This document shows, piece after piece, positions 34,543 through 43,838 of a DNA stretch of 64,000 nt. The DNA comes from Chromatiales bacterium (GTDB lineage Bacteria > Pseudomonadota > Gammaproteobacteria > Steroidobacterales > Woeseiaceae): contig SHLT01000002.1 in NCBI GenBank assembly GCA_004282875.1, positions 29,709 through 93,708 of the forward strand, in the 5' to 3' direction. Positions within the stretch are counted from its first letter, which is position 1. Each line of letters opens with the position of its first letter. The notes under the pieces are model-generated. The model was not told the origin of the DNA, did not search any database, and saw only the letters and a program-made list of their open reading frames with translations. The translations under genes and the position numbers were made by a program.

Positions 34543-34902
34543 TCAGTCGTCTCGCTTGGCGAACTTGTGAAGAATCAGGTAGGCGATGCCAATTACGCAT
34601 GGAAATGCGGAGATGCCGAGTAATGGCCCGGTCGCATCTTCCTCGGGAATTGCAAAACTAAACATCGCGATACCGATTGCAACGGCGATCCAGATGACAC
34701 CAAGCCGGAGATCCCGGTCTTTGGGCGCCTTCGGGTGCCCGAGCCGATCAATCAGTTCCGGGCTCAACTCGTGGCCCTTATCGAGGGCGACACGAATCGT
34801 GTCCTGCATGTCCCTGCGGCCGCGCGCACGCAGCCAGAAAAATACTCCCAACAAAATCGTCGGTGCGATTACGCCCGCGAATCCAATCCATTCACCTGTC
34901 AC
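34543..34902 (-). CDS. DUF6249-like membrane protein
   Basis: Protein of 119 aa with an N-terminal membrane helix (IGFAGVIAPTILLGVFFWL), a cytosolic basic/helical stretch with KGHELSPELIDRLG, and two C-terminal helices. This layout is found in small membrane proteins encoded beside ECF sigma factors. The start is GTG 34902 with GGGAGA upstream. It leads the sigma operon and may be a sensor or accessory. A TTACGG/GATAAT pair on the minus strand near 34930-34965 could be its promoter. The 34903-35069 gap otherwise shows only A/T-rich sequence. Confidence 0.75.
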   Translation of the reverse strand: MTGEWIGFAGVIAPTILLGVFFWLRARGRRDMQDTIRVALDKGHELSPELIDRLGHPKAPKDRDLRLGVIWIAVAIGIAMFSFAIPEEDATGPLLGISAFPCVIGIAYLILHKFAKRDD

Positions 34903-35069
34903 TGTCTTTTCTCCCGTTAAGCATTATCTGCATCAGCAGTCTTCACCCGTAAGATGCCCGTCGATGAGCTTTTGGATGCAGCTATTTAAGTTGTTGTTTT
35001 TATTGATTTTAGTGTAGCACGTGGTCGCCGTTTAGACCCAAAACCCCGAAGCCGCCGTTAACAACGGGC

Positions 35070-35900
35070 ATGGTTTCAATATCCCGACTACGCGATCCAC
35101 GCTACTACCAGGTCGCCGTACTGGCCACCCTGCTGGGCATCGGCGTGCTGGCACTCGACTTCGGCATTCATTGGCAAAATGCCGTCGCGATCCTGCTCAC
35201 GGCGCAGGCGGTGCAGTATCTCGGCACCCGCCTCGCGGGCCTGCCTCGCTTCGATCCTCTGAGCGCGCTGATTACGTCGCTGTCCCTGACTCTGTTGCTG
35301 CGTACCGAATTGCCATTGCTGGCCGTTGCAGCCGCTATGATCGCCATTGGCAGCAAGTTCCTGCTGCGGGTCCGGGGAAAGCACGTGTTCAACCCGGCCA
35401 ATGTCGCCCTGGTTACGCTCATGCTGCTGAGCGACCGGGCGTGGGTGTCGTCAGGCCAGTGGGGCAGCGCAGCGATCGGCGCGTTCGGCCTCGCCTGCCT
35501 GGGCTTCCTCGTACTAACGCGTGCGAAACGCGCCGAAACGACCATTGCATTCCTCATCGGCTACGCCGCGTTGTTATTCGGACGCGCATTGTGGCTTGGT
35601 GATCCGCTGTCGATCCCTGTGCACCAGCTGCAAAACGGCGCGCTGCTGATCTTCGCGTTCTTCATGATTTCCGACCCGAAAACGACGCCGAACGCTGCGC
35701 GGGGTCGAGTCGCTTACGCCCTGCTCGTCGCTACCGTGGCGTTCACTATCCAGTTCATTTTTTACCAACCGAACGGGCCGATACTCGCGCTGATTCTCTG
35801 CGCACCGCTCGTGCCCGTGATCGATGCCTTACTGCAAGGAACGCATTACCGGTGGGAAAAGCCCGACGCGCATTCGAGCGCTCACCCTAAAGGAGTTTAG
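35070..35900 (+). CDS. Stand-alone RnfD/NqrB-family membrane protein
   Basis: Integral membrane protein of 276 aa with about nine helices. It belongs to the NQR2/RnfD/RseP-like flavin-carrying subunit family, visible in RFDPLSALITSLSLTLLLRTE, the conserved HVFNPANVALV segment and FMISDPKTTPNAARGR, the last placed where the NqrB/RnfD covalent FMN region lies. No rnf or nqr partners are near; the gene is 2 bases from the DUF2330 gene, a pairing that recurs in bacteria as far as I know. It may carry electrons to an extracytoplasmic flavoprotein, which is speculative. Confidence 0.82.
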   Translation: MVSISRLRDPRYYQVAVLATLLGIGVLALDFGIHWQNAVAILLTAQAVQYLGTRLAGLPRFDPLSALITSLSLTLLLRTELPLLAVAAAMIAIGSKFLLRVRGKHVFNPANVALVTLMLLSDRAWVSSGQWGSAAIGAFGLACLGFLVLTRAKRAETTIAFLIGYAALLFGRALWLGDPLSIPVHQLQNGALLIFAFFMISDPKTTPNAARGRVAYALLVATVAFTIQFIFYQPNGPILALILCAPLVPVIDALLQGTHYRWEKPDAHSSAHPKGV

Positions 35901-35902
35901 AC

Positions 35903-37243
35903 ATGAAATACCTGATTACCCTGGTCACGGCCCTCGCGACCGTGATGGTCACGACGACGGCCCAGGCCTTCTGCGGCTTCTACGTTGCCAAAGCCGATAC
36001 CAGCCTCTTCAATCGCGCGTCCCAGGTCGTGCTCGTCCGTGACGACGACCGGACTGTCATCACCATGGCGAATGACTTCGAGGGCGAGGTTGAGGATTTC
36101 GCTGTCGTGATTCCCGTGCCGACCCGGATCGAGCGTGAACAGATCAACGTCGGCGACCGCGCTGTCATTCAGCATCTCGACGCCTACACGTCACCCCGTC
36201 TCGTCGAGTATCACGACGGCAACCCTTGTCATCGCTATGAACTCGAGGAACGCATGAAGAGCGATGCCGACCTGCCGGCGGCAGCCGCGCAGTTGCGGCG
36301 TTCCGCGAAATCGCAGGGCGTCACGATCGAGGCCAGCTACACGGTCGGCGAGTACGACATCCTTATCCTGTCGGCCAAGGAAAGCAGCGGTCTGATTCGC
36401 TGGCTGAACGACAATGACTACAAGCTACCGCGCGGCGCAAAACGTGTCGTCGACAGTTATCTCGGACAGGGCATGCGCTTCTTCGTTGCCAAGGTCAATG
36501 TCGAAGAGCAGTCAAAGCTCGGCTATCAATACCTGAGGCCTCTCCAGGTTGCCTACGAGAGCAACAAGTTCATGTTACCGATCCGGCTCGGCACCCTGAA
36601 TGCCAAAGGCAAACAGGAATTGTACGTGTACGCGCTGACGCGCACCGGCCGCGTTGAGACGACGAATTACCGCACGGTCAAGTTGCCAACCAATGTCGAG
36701 GTTCCCGAATTTGTCGAAGGCGAATTCGCCGACTTCTACCGCGACATGTTTGCGCGCCAGACCGAGAAGGAAAACGGACGCGCCGTATTCCTTGAGTATG
36801 CATGGGATATGGCCTGGTGCGACCCCTGCGCCGCCGATCCGCTGAGCAGCAAGGAGCTGCGCAAGCTGGGTGTGTTCTGGATCGATGAGCGCGACGCCCG
36901 GGACAAGCGCAGCATCGTGCCGCAGGCACAAAATGTCTTTGTCACCCGTCTCCACGTGAGCTACGACGCCGAGCATTTCCCCGAGGACCTGATGTTCCAG
37001 GAAACCGGCGACCGCCAGAATTACCAGGGGCGCTATGTTATTCGTCACCCGTGGAAAGGCGAAGCGAGCTGTGACATCACACAGTACGAAGCGTCCGTAC
37101 GCGAACGCCAGGAGCGCGAGGCACAGCTTCTCGCCAGCATGACCGGCTGGGATATCGGCGATATCAGGAAGAAGATACCGTTTGCCGGCGGCATTCAGCC
37201 CGCCAACGAAAACGAGCCCTGGTGGAAGCGAATCTGGAACTAG
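35903..37243 (+). CDS. DUF2330-domain exported protein
   Basis: Secreted or periplasmic protein of 446 aa. A signal peptide (MKYLITLVTALATVMVTTTAQA) precedes CGFYVAKADTSLFNRASQV, the DUF2330 signature that begins with a cysteine. Further conserved positions are DFAVVIPVPTRIE, EYHDGNPC, the CDPCAADPLS block and a late CDIT. The paired cysteines suggest disulfides or a metal site. The function is unknown. The gene starts 2 bases after the RnfD-like gene and was very probably selected with it as a unit. Confidence 0.85.
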   Translation: MKYLITLVTALATVMVTTTAQAFCGFYVAKADTSLFNRASQVVLVRDDDRTVITMANDFEGEVEDFAVVIPVPTRIEREQINVGDRAVIQHLDAYTSPRLVEYHDGNPCHRYELEERMKSDADLPAAAAQLRRSAKSQGVTIEASYTVGEYDILILSAKESSGLIRWLNDNDYKLPRGAKRVVDSYLGQGMRFFVAKVNVEEQSKLGYQYLRPLQVAYESNKFMLPIRLGTLNAKGKQELYVYALTRTGRVETTNYRTVKLPTNVEVPEFVEGEFADFYRDMFARQTEKENGRAVFLEYAWDMAWCDPCAADPLSSKELRKLGVFWIDERDARDKRSIVPQAQNVFVTRLHVSYDAEHFPEDLMFQETGDRQNYQGRYVIRHPWKGEASCDITQYEASVRERQEREAQLLASMTGWDIGDIRKKIPFAGGIQPANENEPWWKRIWN

Positions 37244-37254
37244 GCCCTCGTGTC

Positions 37255-37668
37255 CTATCTGCCGGGTTCGCCGATGGGCAAGATCGTTATGACGTCGAAG
37301 CCGATCGCATGACCGGCGTCGATGGCGACCACCGTGTCCCGAATCGGCACATCCTTCGCGGCAGCCACGGCAAACGATGCCTCCGGGTTCTCGCCGTGCA
37401 GCGCCTGCACATACGGCCGCACGCTGCCGCGACTCATGACCCTCCCATTGACCACGAAAACGCCCTCGGATTCAATCTTTACGGCAATGGTTTCGACGAC
37501 GTGGGGTCGCGGTTCATGATCGTCCTGCACCGCGATGGGAATCGCCTGTTCCCTGACGAACGTCGCAACGACGATAAAAAAGATCAGCATGATGAAGACC
37601 ACGTCCAGCATCGGGGACAAATTGATCTCGGCACGGTCTTCGGGAAATACAGCATGGAATCGACTCAT
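37255..37668 (-). CDS. ExbD/TolR-family biopolymer transport protein
   Basis: Energy-transducing ExbD-like protein of about 137 aa: a short cytosolic start, one membrane helix beginning with the proton-accepting aspartate (LSPMLDVVFIMLIFFIV), then the periplasmic domain. No ExbB/TolQ gene is adjacent, which is unusual because ExbD needs it. A TonB_C protein exists at 8007 but is distant. The start is ATG 37668; ATG 37671 just upstream is equally possible. Confidence 0.88.
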   Translation of the reverse strand: MSRFHAVFPEDRAEINLSPMLDVVFIMLIFFIVVATFVREQAIPIAVQDDHEPRPHVVETIAVKIESEGVFVVNGRVMSRGSVRPYVQALHGENPEASFAVAAAKDVPIRDTVVAIDAGHAIGFDVITILPIGEPGR

Positions 37669-37705
37669 CACAAACTCCCGTTGTGAGGATTCCCGCCTGG
37701 TTGTT

Positions 37706-37723
37706 ACGCACCGAGCGGTGCGT
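37706..37723. promoter_or_regulatory. Short inverted repeat upstream of exbD-like gene
   Basis: ACGCACCG and CGGTGCGT separated by two bases form a perfect palindrome 38 bases before the ExbD start. On the minus strand TATAAG near 37727-37732 could be a -10, putting the palindrome at the transcription start, as an operator would be. No T-tract follows on either strand. Confidence 0.4.
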
Positions 37724-37745
37724 TGACTCTTATACTAGCACGGAC

Positions 37746-38801
37746 CTAGCGATAACGACTCTGTAGCTTCTGCAACTCATCGCCGCCGGGATGCAGGCCC
37801 TCATACGGTAACTGTGACAGCGGCGTATCGATATTGTGCATGAGCTCGTGCATTTCCGCGCGCTCATCATTCACGTACAGCAAGCCCGTCGTGATTTCGC
37901 CCGCATTGTAGCGCTCACGCAGGAGCTTGAAGGCCTCCGCGCGACTCGTCGGGTCGTAGGCGCGATCGACCTTGCGCAATACGATGGTGTCGCCGCCATG
38001 CAGGTGAATGGGCATCGCATCGCCTTCGGCGTACGACGCCTTGATTTCTTCCGACGGATGGATGTAGTCAATATTGGCAACGTGCTTGTAGAACTCGCGC
38101 GTATGCGCGTAGCTCTTGGTCGAGCCCTCATGGTCGTTGAACGTCACGCACGGGCTGATGACATCGACCAGCGAGAAGCCCGAGTGCATGATCGCACCTT
38201 TGATCAACGGCACAAGCTGCTCCTTGTCGCCTGAGAAACTCCGCGCAATGTAGGTCGCGCCAAGCGCCAGTGCCGCGCTCGCGGGATCAATGGGTTCCTG
38301 CTGGTTAGGAAGGCCTTTCTTTGGCTTGCTGCCGATGTCGGCCGACGCCGAAAACTGCCCCTTGGTCAACCCGTACACGCCGTTGTTTTCAATCAGGTAG
38401 CACATGTTGAGATTGCGGCGAATTGCATGCACGAACTGGCCCACGCCAATCGACAGCGAATCACCATCACCACTGACACCAACGTACGTCAGATCCCGAT
38501 TGGCGGCGTAGGCGCCGGTCGTCACAGATGGCATGCGCCCGTGGACCGAGTTGAATCCGTGTGCCTGGCTGACGAAATAGGCGGGCGTCTTGGACGAACA
38601 GCCGATGCCACTCATCTTGGCCAGCATGTGGGGTTCGATATCCAGCTCAAAGACTGCCTGGATCAGGGCGGCCGTTACGGAGTCGTGACCGCAACCCGCG
38701 CAAAGCGTCGAGACGACACCCTCGTAGTCGCGCGTCGTCAGGCCGAGTTCATTCTTCGGCAGGCTCGGATGTGCAATTTTTGGCTTGGCGATATAGGTCA
38801 C
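37746..38801 (-). CDS. korB: 2-oxoacid:ferredoxin oxidoreductase, beta subunit
   Basis: Thiamine-diphosphate subunit of 351 aa of a 2-oxoacid (probably 2-oxoglutarate) ferredoxin oxidoreductase. TPP binding is shown by GVSGDGDSLSIGVGQF followed by IENNGVYGLTKGQFS, and the conserved cysteines that hold the cluster by LCAGCGHDSV and SGIGCSSK plus a late cysteine in DVISPCVTF. It is translated last in the operon, 13 bases after the alpha subunit gene. The start is GTG. Confidence 0.92.
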   Translation of the reverse strand: MTYIAKPKIAHPSLPKNELGLTTRDYEGVVSTLCAGCGHDSVTAALIQAVFELDIEPHMLAKMSGIGCSSKTPAYFVSQAHGFNSVHGRMPSVTTGAYAANRDLTYVGVSGDGDSLSIGVGQFVHAIRRNLNMCYLIENNGVYGLTKGQFSASADIGSKPKKGLPNQQEPIDPASAALALGATYIARSFSGDKEQLVPLIKGAIMHSGFSLVDVISPCVTFNDHEGSTKSYAHTREFYKHVANIDYIHPSEEIKASYAEGDAMPIHLHGGDTIVLRKVDRAYDPTSRAEAFKLLRERYNAGEITTGLLYVNDERAEMHELMHNIDTPLSQLPYEGLHPGGDELQKLQSRYR

Positions 38802-38814
38802 TGTCTCTTCCTGG

Positions 38815-40617
38815 TCAGGCCGCTCGTCCCTTCGAGATTTCTTCGAGCACTCCCCTTACGACAGAGCCCGCGTTGATTGGCATACCATCATAGTGCAACA
38901 CCGGCACGAGCTTTTTCTGGTCAGCCTCAATATCGTTGATCAACAGCGTCCGGAGCTGTGCGTCGCGATTCTGCTCGACAACGTAGACAACCTCGTGCTG
39001 GTCGATGAATTCGCGCACGGCTGCGGTAAACGGAAACGCCTTTACACGGCAGTAGTTCAGACCGACTTTCTGTTTCTCGAGTCGATCAAGCGCCTCTTTG
39101 CATGCGCCATCGCAGCTGCCCAGCGTAAGGATCGCCGCCTTGTTGAATTTCGAATACCGAATTTCGGCATCAGGGACCATGGTTCGCGTCGTCTCCCACT
39201 TCACCAGCAGACGATCGATGACTTCCTGGTATTCGGCCGAGTCCTCAGTGTAAGCACCGAGTTTCGTATGGCCCGAGCCCCGCGTGAAGTAGGAACCCTT
39301 GGGGTGTACGCCGGGCAGGGTGCGATAAGTAATCCCGTCACCATCGACGTCCAGGTAGCGGTAGAACTTCTCCATGCCCTCCAGGTCCTCGGCGCTGTAT
39401 ACCTTGCCGCGGTCCGGCACATACGATTCGTCCCACTCGAGCTCCGGGATCATCCAGTCGTTCATACCGATATCGAGATCAGTCAGCACCATGACCGGAG
39501 TTTGCAGGCGCTCGGCAAGATCGAATGCCTGCGGCGACATGTAGAAGCACTCTTCCGGATCCGCCGGGAAAAGCAACACATGCTTGGTGTCACCGTGCGA
39601 CGCGTAGGCGCAGCTGATCAGATCGCACTGCTGCGTCCGCGTCGGCATACCGGTCGACGGACCGGTGCGTTGAACGTCAAAAATGACCGCTGGAATCTCG
39701 GCGTAATAGGCAAAACCGATGAACTCGCTCATCAAGGAGATACCCGGCCCGCTCGTCGGCGTAAACGAGCGTGCGCCGTTCCAGCTGGCGCCAAGCACCA
39801 TGCCGATTGCGGCCAGCTCGTCTTCTGCCTGGATAATGCAATAGGTGCGCTTGCCGGTTTCCGGGTCGACGCGGTAGCGGCTGCAGAATGTCCTGAACGC
39901 GTCCATCAGCGATGTCGACGGCGTAATCGGATACCACGCGCCGACCGTCGCGCCGGCGTACATGCACCCCAGTCCGGCGGCCGTATTGCCATCAATCACA
40001 ATGTGCCCCTTGGTCGCGTCCATTTTCTCGACGCGCGCCGGCAAGGGACACGGGAAATTCTGCGATGCGTAATTGTAGCCCAGGTGGATGGCTTCCATGT
40101 TTGACGCGATCAGGTGCTGCTTCGTTGAGAAAGTCTCTTCAAGCAGGTTCTTTATGATCTCGAGGTCGACATCGAGCAGCGCCGCAATAGCGCCGACATA
40201 GGCGATGTTCTTCATGAGGATACGCGCGCGCGCGCCGTCGAAGTGTTCGTTGCACATTCTCGACAGCGGAATGCCGATGATCGTGATGTCGTCGCGATTC
40301 AGCAGGCTGCTGCGCGGCCACGTGGAGTCGTAAATGAGGCAGCCGCCCGGCTCTACTTCGGCAAGGTCACGCGCATAGGTCTGCGCGTTCATTGCGACCA
40401 TGATGTCTACGCGATCGGAACGACAGCTGTAGCCATCACCCGTTACGCGGATCTCATACCAGGTCGGCAGCCCCTGGATATTGGATGGAAAGTAGTTTTT
40501 CCCGACAACCGGCACGCCCATGCGAAAAATCGCCTTGCGCAGCAAGCCGTTGGCACTCGCCGAACCGGTGCCGTTAACGGTGCCTATCTTGATGACGACG
40601 TCGTTTGTCGATGCCAC
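38815..40617 (-). CDS. korA: 2-oxoacid:ferredoxin oxidoreductase, fused gamma-alpha subunit
   Basis: Protein of 600 aa combining the gamma domain (residues 1 to about 200, beginning VVIKIGTVNGTGSASANGLL) and the alpha domain (YPITPSTSLMDAF, SGPGISLMSEFIGFAYYAEIP), as in KorA-type enzymes. This fused pattern is typical of 2-oxoglutarate or related acid oxidoreductases of the 2:2 type. GTG 40617 with AGAGGG upstream is the start. It is 13 bases before korB and 9 bases after the flavoprotein gene. Confidence 0.92.
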   Translation of the reverse strand: MASTNDVVIKIGTVNGTGSASANGLLRKAIFRMGVPVVGKNYFPSNIQGLPTWYEIRVTGDGYSCRSDRVDIMVAMNAQTYARDLAEVEPGGCLIYDSTWPRSSLLNRDDITIIGIPLSRMCNEHFDGARARILMKNIAYVGAIAALLDVDLEIIKNLLEETFSTKQHLIASNMEAIHLGYNYASQNFPCPLPARVEKMDATKGHIVIDGNTAAGLGCMYAGATVGAWYPITPSTSLMDAFRTFCSRYRVDPETGKRTYCIIQAEDELAAIGMVLGASWNGARSFTPTSGPGISLMSEFIGFAYYAEIPAVIFDVQRTGPSTGMPTRTQQCDLISCAYASHGDTKHVLLFPADPEECFYMSPQAFDLAERLQTPVMVLTDLDIGMNDWMIPELEWDESYVPDRGKVYSAEDLEGMEKFYRYLDVDGDGITYRTLPGVHPKGSYFTRGSGHTKLGAYTEDSAEYQEVIDRLLVKWETTRTMVPDAEIRYSKFNKAAILTLGSCDGACKEALDRLEKQKVGLNYCRVKAFPFTAAVREFIDQHEVVYVVEQNRDAQLRTLLINDIEADQKKLVPVLHYDGMPINAGSVVRGVLEEISKGRAA

Positions 40618-40626
40618 TGGAACCCT

Positions 40627-42444
40627 CTACTTCGCCGAGCCGCCTGCTGCAGCCTGTTGCTGCTCGGGTTCTGCTTCATCTGCAGCATATGGAATAAGTA
40701 TGGTTGACTTCTGCATGTCCCATGCACCTGTCGGACAACGCTCCGCGCAGAGACCGCAATGCACGCAAAGATCTTCGTCCTTGACCATGACGCGCGCCGT
40801 ATGTGGGAGCGCGTCCGAAACATAAAGCGCCTGCTCCGGGTTCAGCGCCGGAGCCTTGAGTCGTGAGCGAATCTCATCCTCTTCGCCGTTGGGCGTAATC
40901 GTGAGACAACTCACCGGACAGATATCGATGCACGCGTCGCACTCGATGCACAGCTTCTCGGTGAACACGGTCTGGATGTCACAGTTGAGACAACGCTCGA
41001 CTTCTTCAACGACCTGCTCCGCCGTGAAGCCGAGCTCAACCTCGATATCGAGCTTATTGAATCGCTCCTTGAGGTCCACATGCGGCATCAGGCGGCGAAC
41101 CGCCCCGTCATAATCGTTCGAGTAGCTCCACTCATGCATGCCCATCTTCTGTGAGGACAGGTTCAGGCCCATCGGCAGTCGATCATGAAGATCTTCGTTC
41201 TGGCAGTACTTGTGCATCGAGATAGCCGCCTGGTGGCCATGCTCAACGGCCCAGATAATGTTCTTGGGGCCGAACGCAGAATCGCCGCCAAAGAAGATTC
41301 CGTCACGCGAACACATCATGGTTGTCTCGTCGACAACCGGGCAGTCCCACTTGTCAAACTCGATGCCGATGTCGCGTTCGATCCAAGGGAAGGCATTGTC
41401 CTGACCGATGGCCAGCACAACGTCGTCACAGGGAATAGTCACCTCACCCGTAGACGTGCCACGATCGATGCGGCCGTCCTCATCGATCTTGTATTCCATC
41501 AGGTCGAACTTCATGCCAGCCAGCTTCCCGTCCTCGTAGACGAATTCCTTCGGCGAATGATTGACGAGAATCTCGACGTTTTCTTCCTCGGCATCTTCGA
41601 GTTCCCAATCGGATGCCTTGAAGAAACCGCGTGGCTTGCGGGCCATGACCTTGACGTCTTCCGCACCCAGCCTGAGGGACGTGCGGCAGCAGTCCATTGC
41701 CGTATTGCCGACGCCGATGATCAGGACGCGCTTGCCGATTTCCTTCGTATGCTCGAAGGCCACCGATTCGAGCCAGTCGATGCCGATGTGAATACGATCC
41801 GAGTCGTAGCGCCCCGGCAGCTCGAGATTCTTGCCTTTCGGTGCGCCGGTCCCGACGAACACAGCGTCGAAGCCTTCTTCCAGCAGATCCTTCATGCTGT
41901 CGATGCGATGCCCGAACCTGAGGTCTACACCCATGTCGAGGATGTAGCCTATTTCCTCATCGAGTACCTTGGGCGGCAGCCGGAAGGCCGGGATATTGGT
42001 GCGCATCAGGCCGCCCGTCGTGTCGAGCGCTTCAAATATGGTCACTTCGTAGCCGAGGGGAGCCAGGTCGTTGGCCACGGTCAGCGACGCGCAGCCGGCG
42101 CCCAGCAGGGCGACTTTTTTGCCGTTCGTCTTCTCCGCCGCCTTGGGCAAGCGTGCGCTGATGTCGTCGCGGTGGTCCGCGGCGACACGCTTTAGACGGC
42201 AGATAGCCACTGGCTTGTCTTCGACGCGTCCGCGGCGGCACGCCGGTTCGCAGGGTCGATCGCAGACGCGCCCGAGGATGCCAGGGAAGACATTCGATTT
42301 GCGGTTCTCCATGTACGCATCGCTGAACCGCCCCTGCGCGATCATGCGAATGTACTCGGGAACGTCGGTATGTGCCGGACAGCCCCACTGGCAATCTACG
42401 ACCTTGTGAAAGTACTCGGGATTAGAGGTATCTGTCGGCTTCAT
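40627..42444 (-). CDS. GltD-like FAD/NAD(P) oxidoreductase with two 4Fe-4S domains
   Basis: Flavoprotein of 605 aa with three parts: an N-terminal cluster-binding region like the glutamate synthase small subunit (CQWGCPAHTDVPEY, CDRPCEPACRRG), two Rossmann folds (GAGCASLTVANDLAPLGYEV for FAD and GVGNTAMDCCRTSLRLG for NAD(P)H), and a C-terminal ferredoxin-like domain with CIECDACIDICPVSC and CVHCGLCAERCPTGA. As first gene of the operon it is the likely electron exchanger between NAD(P)H and the KorAB ferredoxin site. Confidence 0.9.
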   Translation of the reverse strand: MKPTDTSNPEYFHKVVDCQWGCPAHTDVPEYIRMIAQGRFSDAYMENRKSNVFPGILGRVCDRPCEPACRRGRVEDKPVAICRLKRVAADHRDDISARLPKAAEKTNGKKVALLGAGCASLTVANDLAPLGYEVTIFEALDTTGGLMRTNIPAFRLPPKVLDEEIGYILDMGVDLRFGHRIDSMKDLLEEGFDAVFVGTGAPKGKNLELPGRYDSDRIHIGIDWLESVAFEHTKEIGKRVLIIGVGNTAMDCCRTSLRLGAEDVKVMARKPRGFFKASDWELEDAEEENVEILVNHSPKEFVYEDGKLAGMKFDLMEYKIDEDGRIDRGTSTGEVTIPCDDVVLAIGQDNAFPWIERDIGIEFDKWDCPVVDETTMMCSRDGIFFGGDSAFGPKNIIWAVEHGHQAAISMHKYCQNEDLHDRLPMGLNLSSQKMGMHEWSYSNDYDGAVRRLMPHVDLKERFNKLDIEVELGFTAEQVVEEVERCLNCDIQTVFTEKLCIECDACIDICPVSCLTITPNGEEDEIRSRLKAPALNPEQALYVSDALPHTARVMVKDEDLCVHCGLCAERCPTGAWDMQKSTILIPYAADEAEPEQQQAAAGGSAK

Positions 42445-42497
42445 AGGCTGGCGCTAGCATAACCGGATCGACTGGAAAGTAAACAACTGGAAAAAGC

Positions 42498-43838
42498 CTA
42501 CCGCGCTCGACCAAAGTCGAGTCGCCGTCCGGCGATACTGCCTGTGAGCTGGCCGTCGCGATAGACGATGTCACCATTGACGATGGTCGTATCGATTGAG
42601 GACGAGAACTCGTGCCCCTCAAACGGGGACCAGCCACACTTGTAGAGAACGTTATCTGCACTGACACGGTACGGCCGGGCCGGGTCGACCAGTACCAGGT
42701 CCGCAAACCAGCCTTCGCGCACGTAGCCGCGTTCCTGCACGCCGAAAATGTCAGCCGACGCATGGCACGCGCGATCGACAAGTAATTCGATGCTGATCTT
42801 TCCCGCAGCAACCAGGTCAAACAGCGTGAGAAGAGCATGCTGCACGAGAGGCAGGCCCGCAGGGGCCTGAAAATAGGTGCCCTGCTTTTCGACGGCCGTG
42901 TGCGGCGCATGATCGGTCGCGATGACATCGATGCGGCCGTCATTAAGCGCGGCAAGCAGTGCGTCCCGGTCTTCTCGGCGCTTGATAGCAGGATTGCACT
43001 TGATCCTCGAGCCCATCTCATCGTAGCGGGACTCGTCGAACCAGAGGTGATGCACACAGACTTCCGCCGTGATGCGTTTTGCCGAGCGGTGCGCCTTCGA
43101 GAACAGCGCCATTTCTTTTGCGGTCGTCAGGTGCAGGACGTGCAACAACGCATCGTGCTTGCGGGCGAGCTCGATGGCGAAACTCGATGACGCATAGCAG
43201 GCATCGGCCGAACGGATGTAGGGGTGTTCGGCAAAGGGAACATTGTCGCCGTACTTCTCGCGCGCAGCGTCCTCATTCGCCCAGATCATCGGCGAATCCT
43301 CGCAATGCGTGTCGACGATAATGGGCGCGTGTTCGAAAATCTGGTCGAGCGCATCAGGGTCGTCGACCAGCATATCGCCCGTCGACGCGCCCATGAACGC
43401 CTTGATGCCGCAGGCTTCGCCAACCTGCAATGCCCGAATCTCTTCAATATTGTTGTTGGTCGCACCCAGGTAAAAGCCGTAGTTGCCGGTGCACCGACCC
43501 GCCGCAAGCTCGTATTTCTCCGCCAGCGCCGCTCGTGTCGTTGTGAGTGGCTTGACGTTGGGCATGTCCATGAAGCTGGTGATGCCGCCCGCTGCGGCCG
43601 CAGCCGATTCGGTGGCGAGATCGCCCTTCTGCGTCAGCCCTGGCTCCCGGAAGTGCACCTGGTCGTCAATCATGCCGGGCAGCAGGAACTTGCCGGACGC
43701 GTCGATCACCGTGGCACGTTCCGGCGCCGCGATATCGCTGTCGATGCGTGCGATACGATCGTCTTCGACCAGCACGTCGACATCCCGAATCTCGCCTTCA
43801 TTAACGAGTCGCGCGTTGCTGATCAGGAGTCTCTTCAC
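42498..43838 (-). CDS. pyrC: Dihydroorotase
   Basis: Zinc amidohydrolase of pyrimidine synthesis closing carbamoyl-aspartate to dihydroorotate, about 446 aa (class I size). Motifs: PGMIDDQVHFREPG with the metal-binding HFR, VHHLWFDESRY, and ATDHAPHT with the catalytic aspartate. The first metal His pair reads D-x-H here rather than H-x-H (DQVHFR), a known variation in some members. The frame reaches ATG 43946, but the extra 36 residues are unlike any dihydroorotase and overlap the divergent ilvA, so GTG 43838 is used. Confidence 0.85.
   Translation of the reverse strand: MKRLLISNARLVNEGEIRDVDVLVEDDRIARIDSDIAAPERATVIDASGKFLLPGMIDDQVHFREPGLTQKGDLATESAAAAAGGITSFMDMPNVKPLTTTRAALAEKYELAAGRCTGNYGFYLGATNNNIEEIRALQVGEACGIKAFMGASTGDMLVDDPDALDQIFEHAPIIVDTHCEDSPMIWANEDAAREKYGDNVPFAEHPYIRSADACYASSSFAIELARKHDALLHVLHLTTAKEMALFSKAHRSAKRITAEVCVHHLWFDESRYDEMGSRIKCNPAIKRREDRDALLAALNDGRIDVIATDHAPHTAVEKQGTYFQAPAGLPLVQHALLTLFDLVAAGKISIELLVDRACHASADIFGVQERGYVREGWFADLVLVDPARPYRVSADNVLYKCGWSPFEGHEFSSSIDTTIVNGDIVYRDGQLTGSIAGRRLDFGRAR

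Noticed and set aside
38893-40104. A 403-codon plus-strand frame opposite the KorA gene.
   Set aside because: The minus-strand frame has clear KorA motifs; this one has none.
41185-42195. A 336-codon plus-strand frame opposite the GltD-like flavoprotein.
   Set aside because: It is antisense to conserved FAD and iron-sulfur motifs and has no recognisable features.
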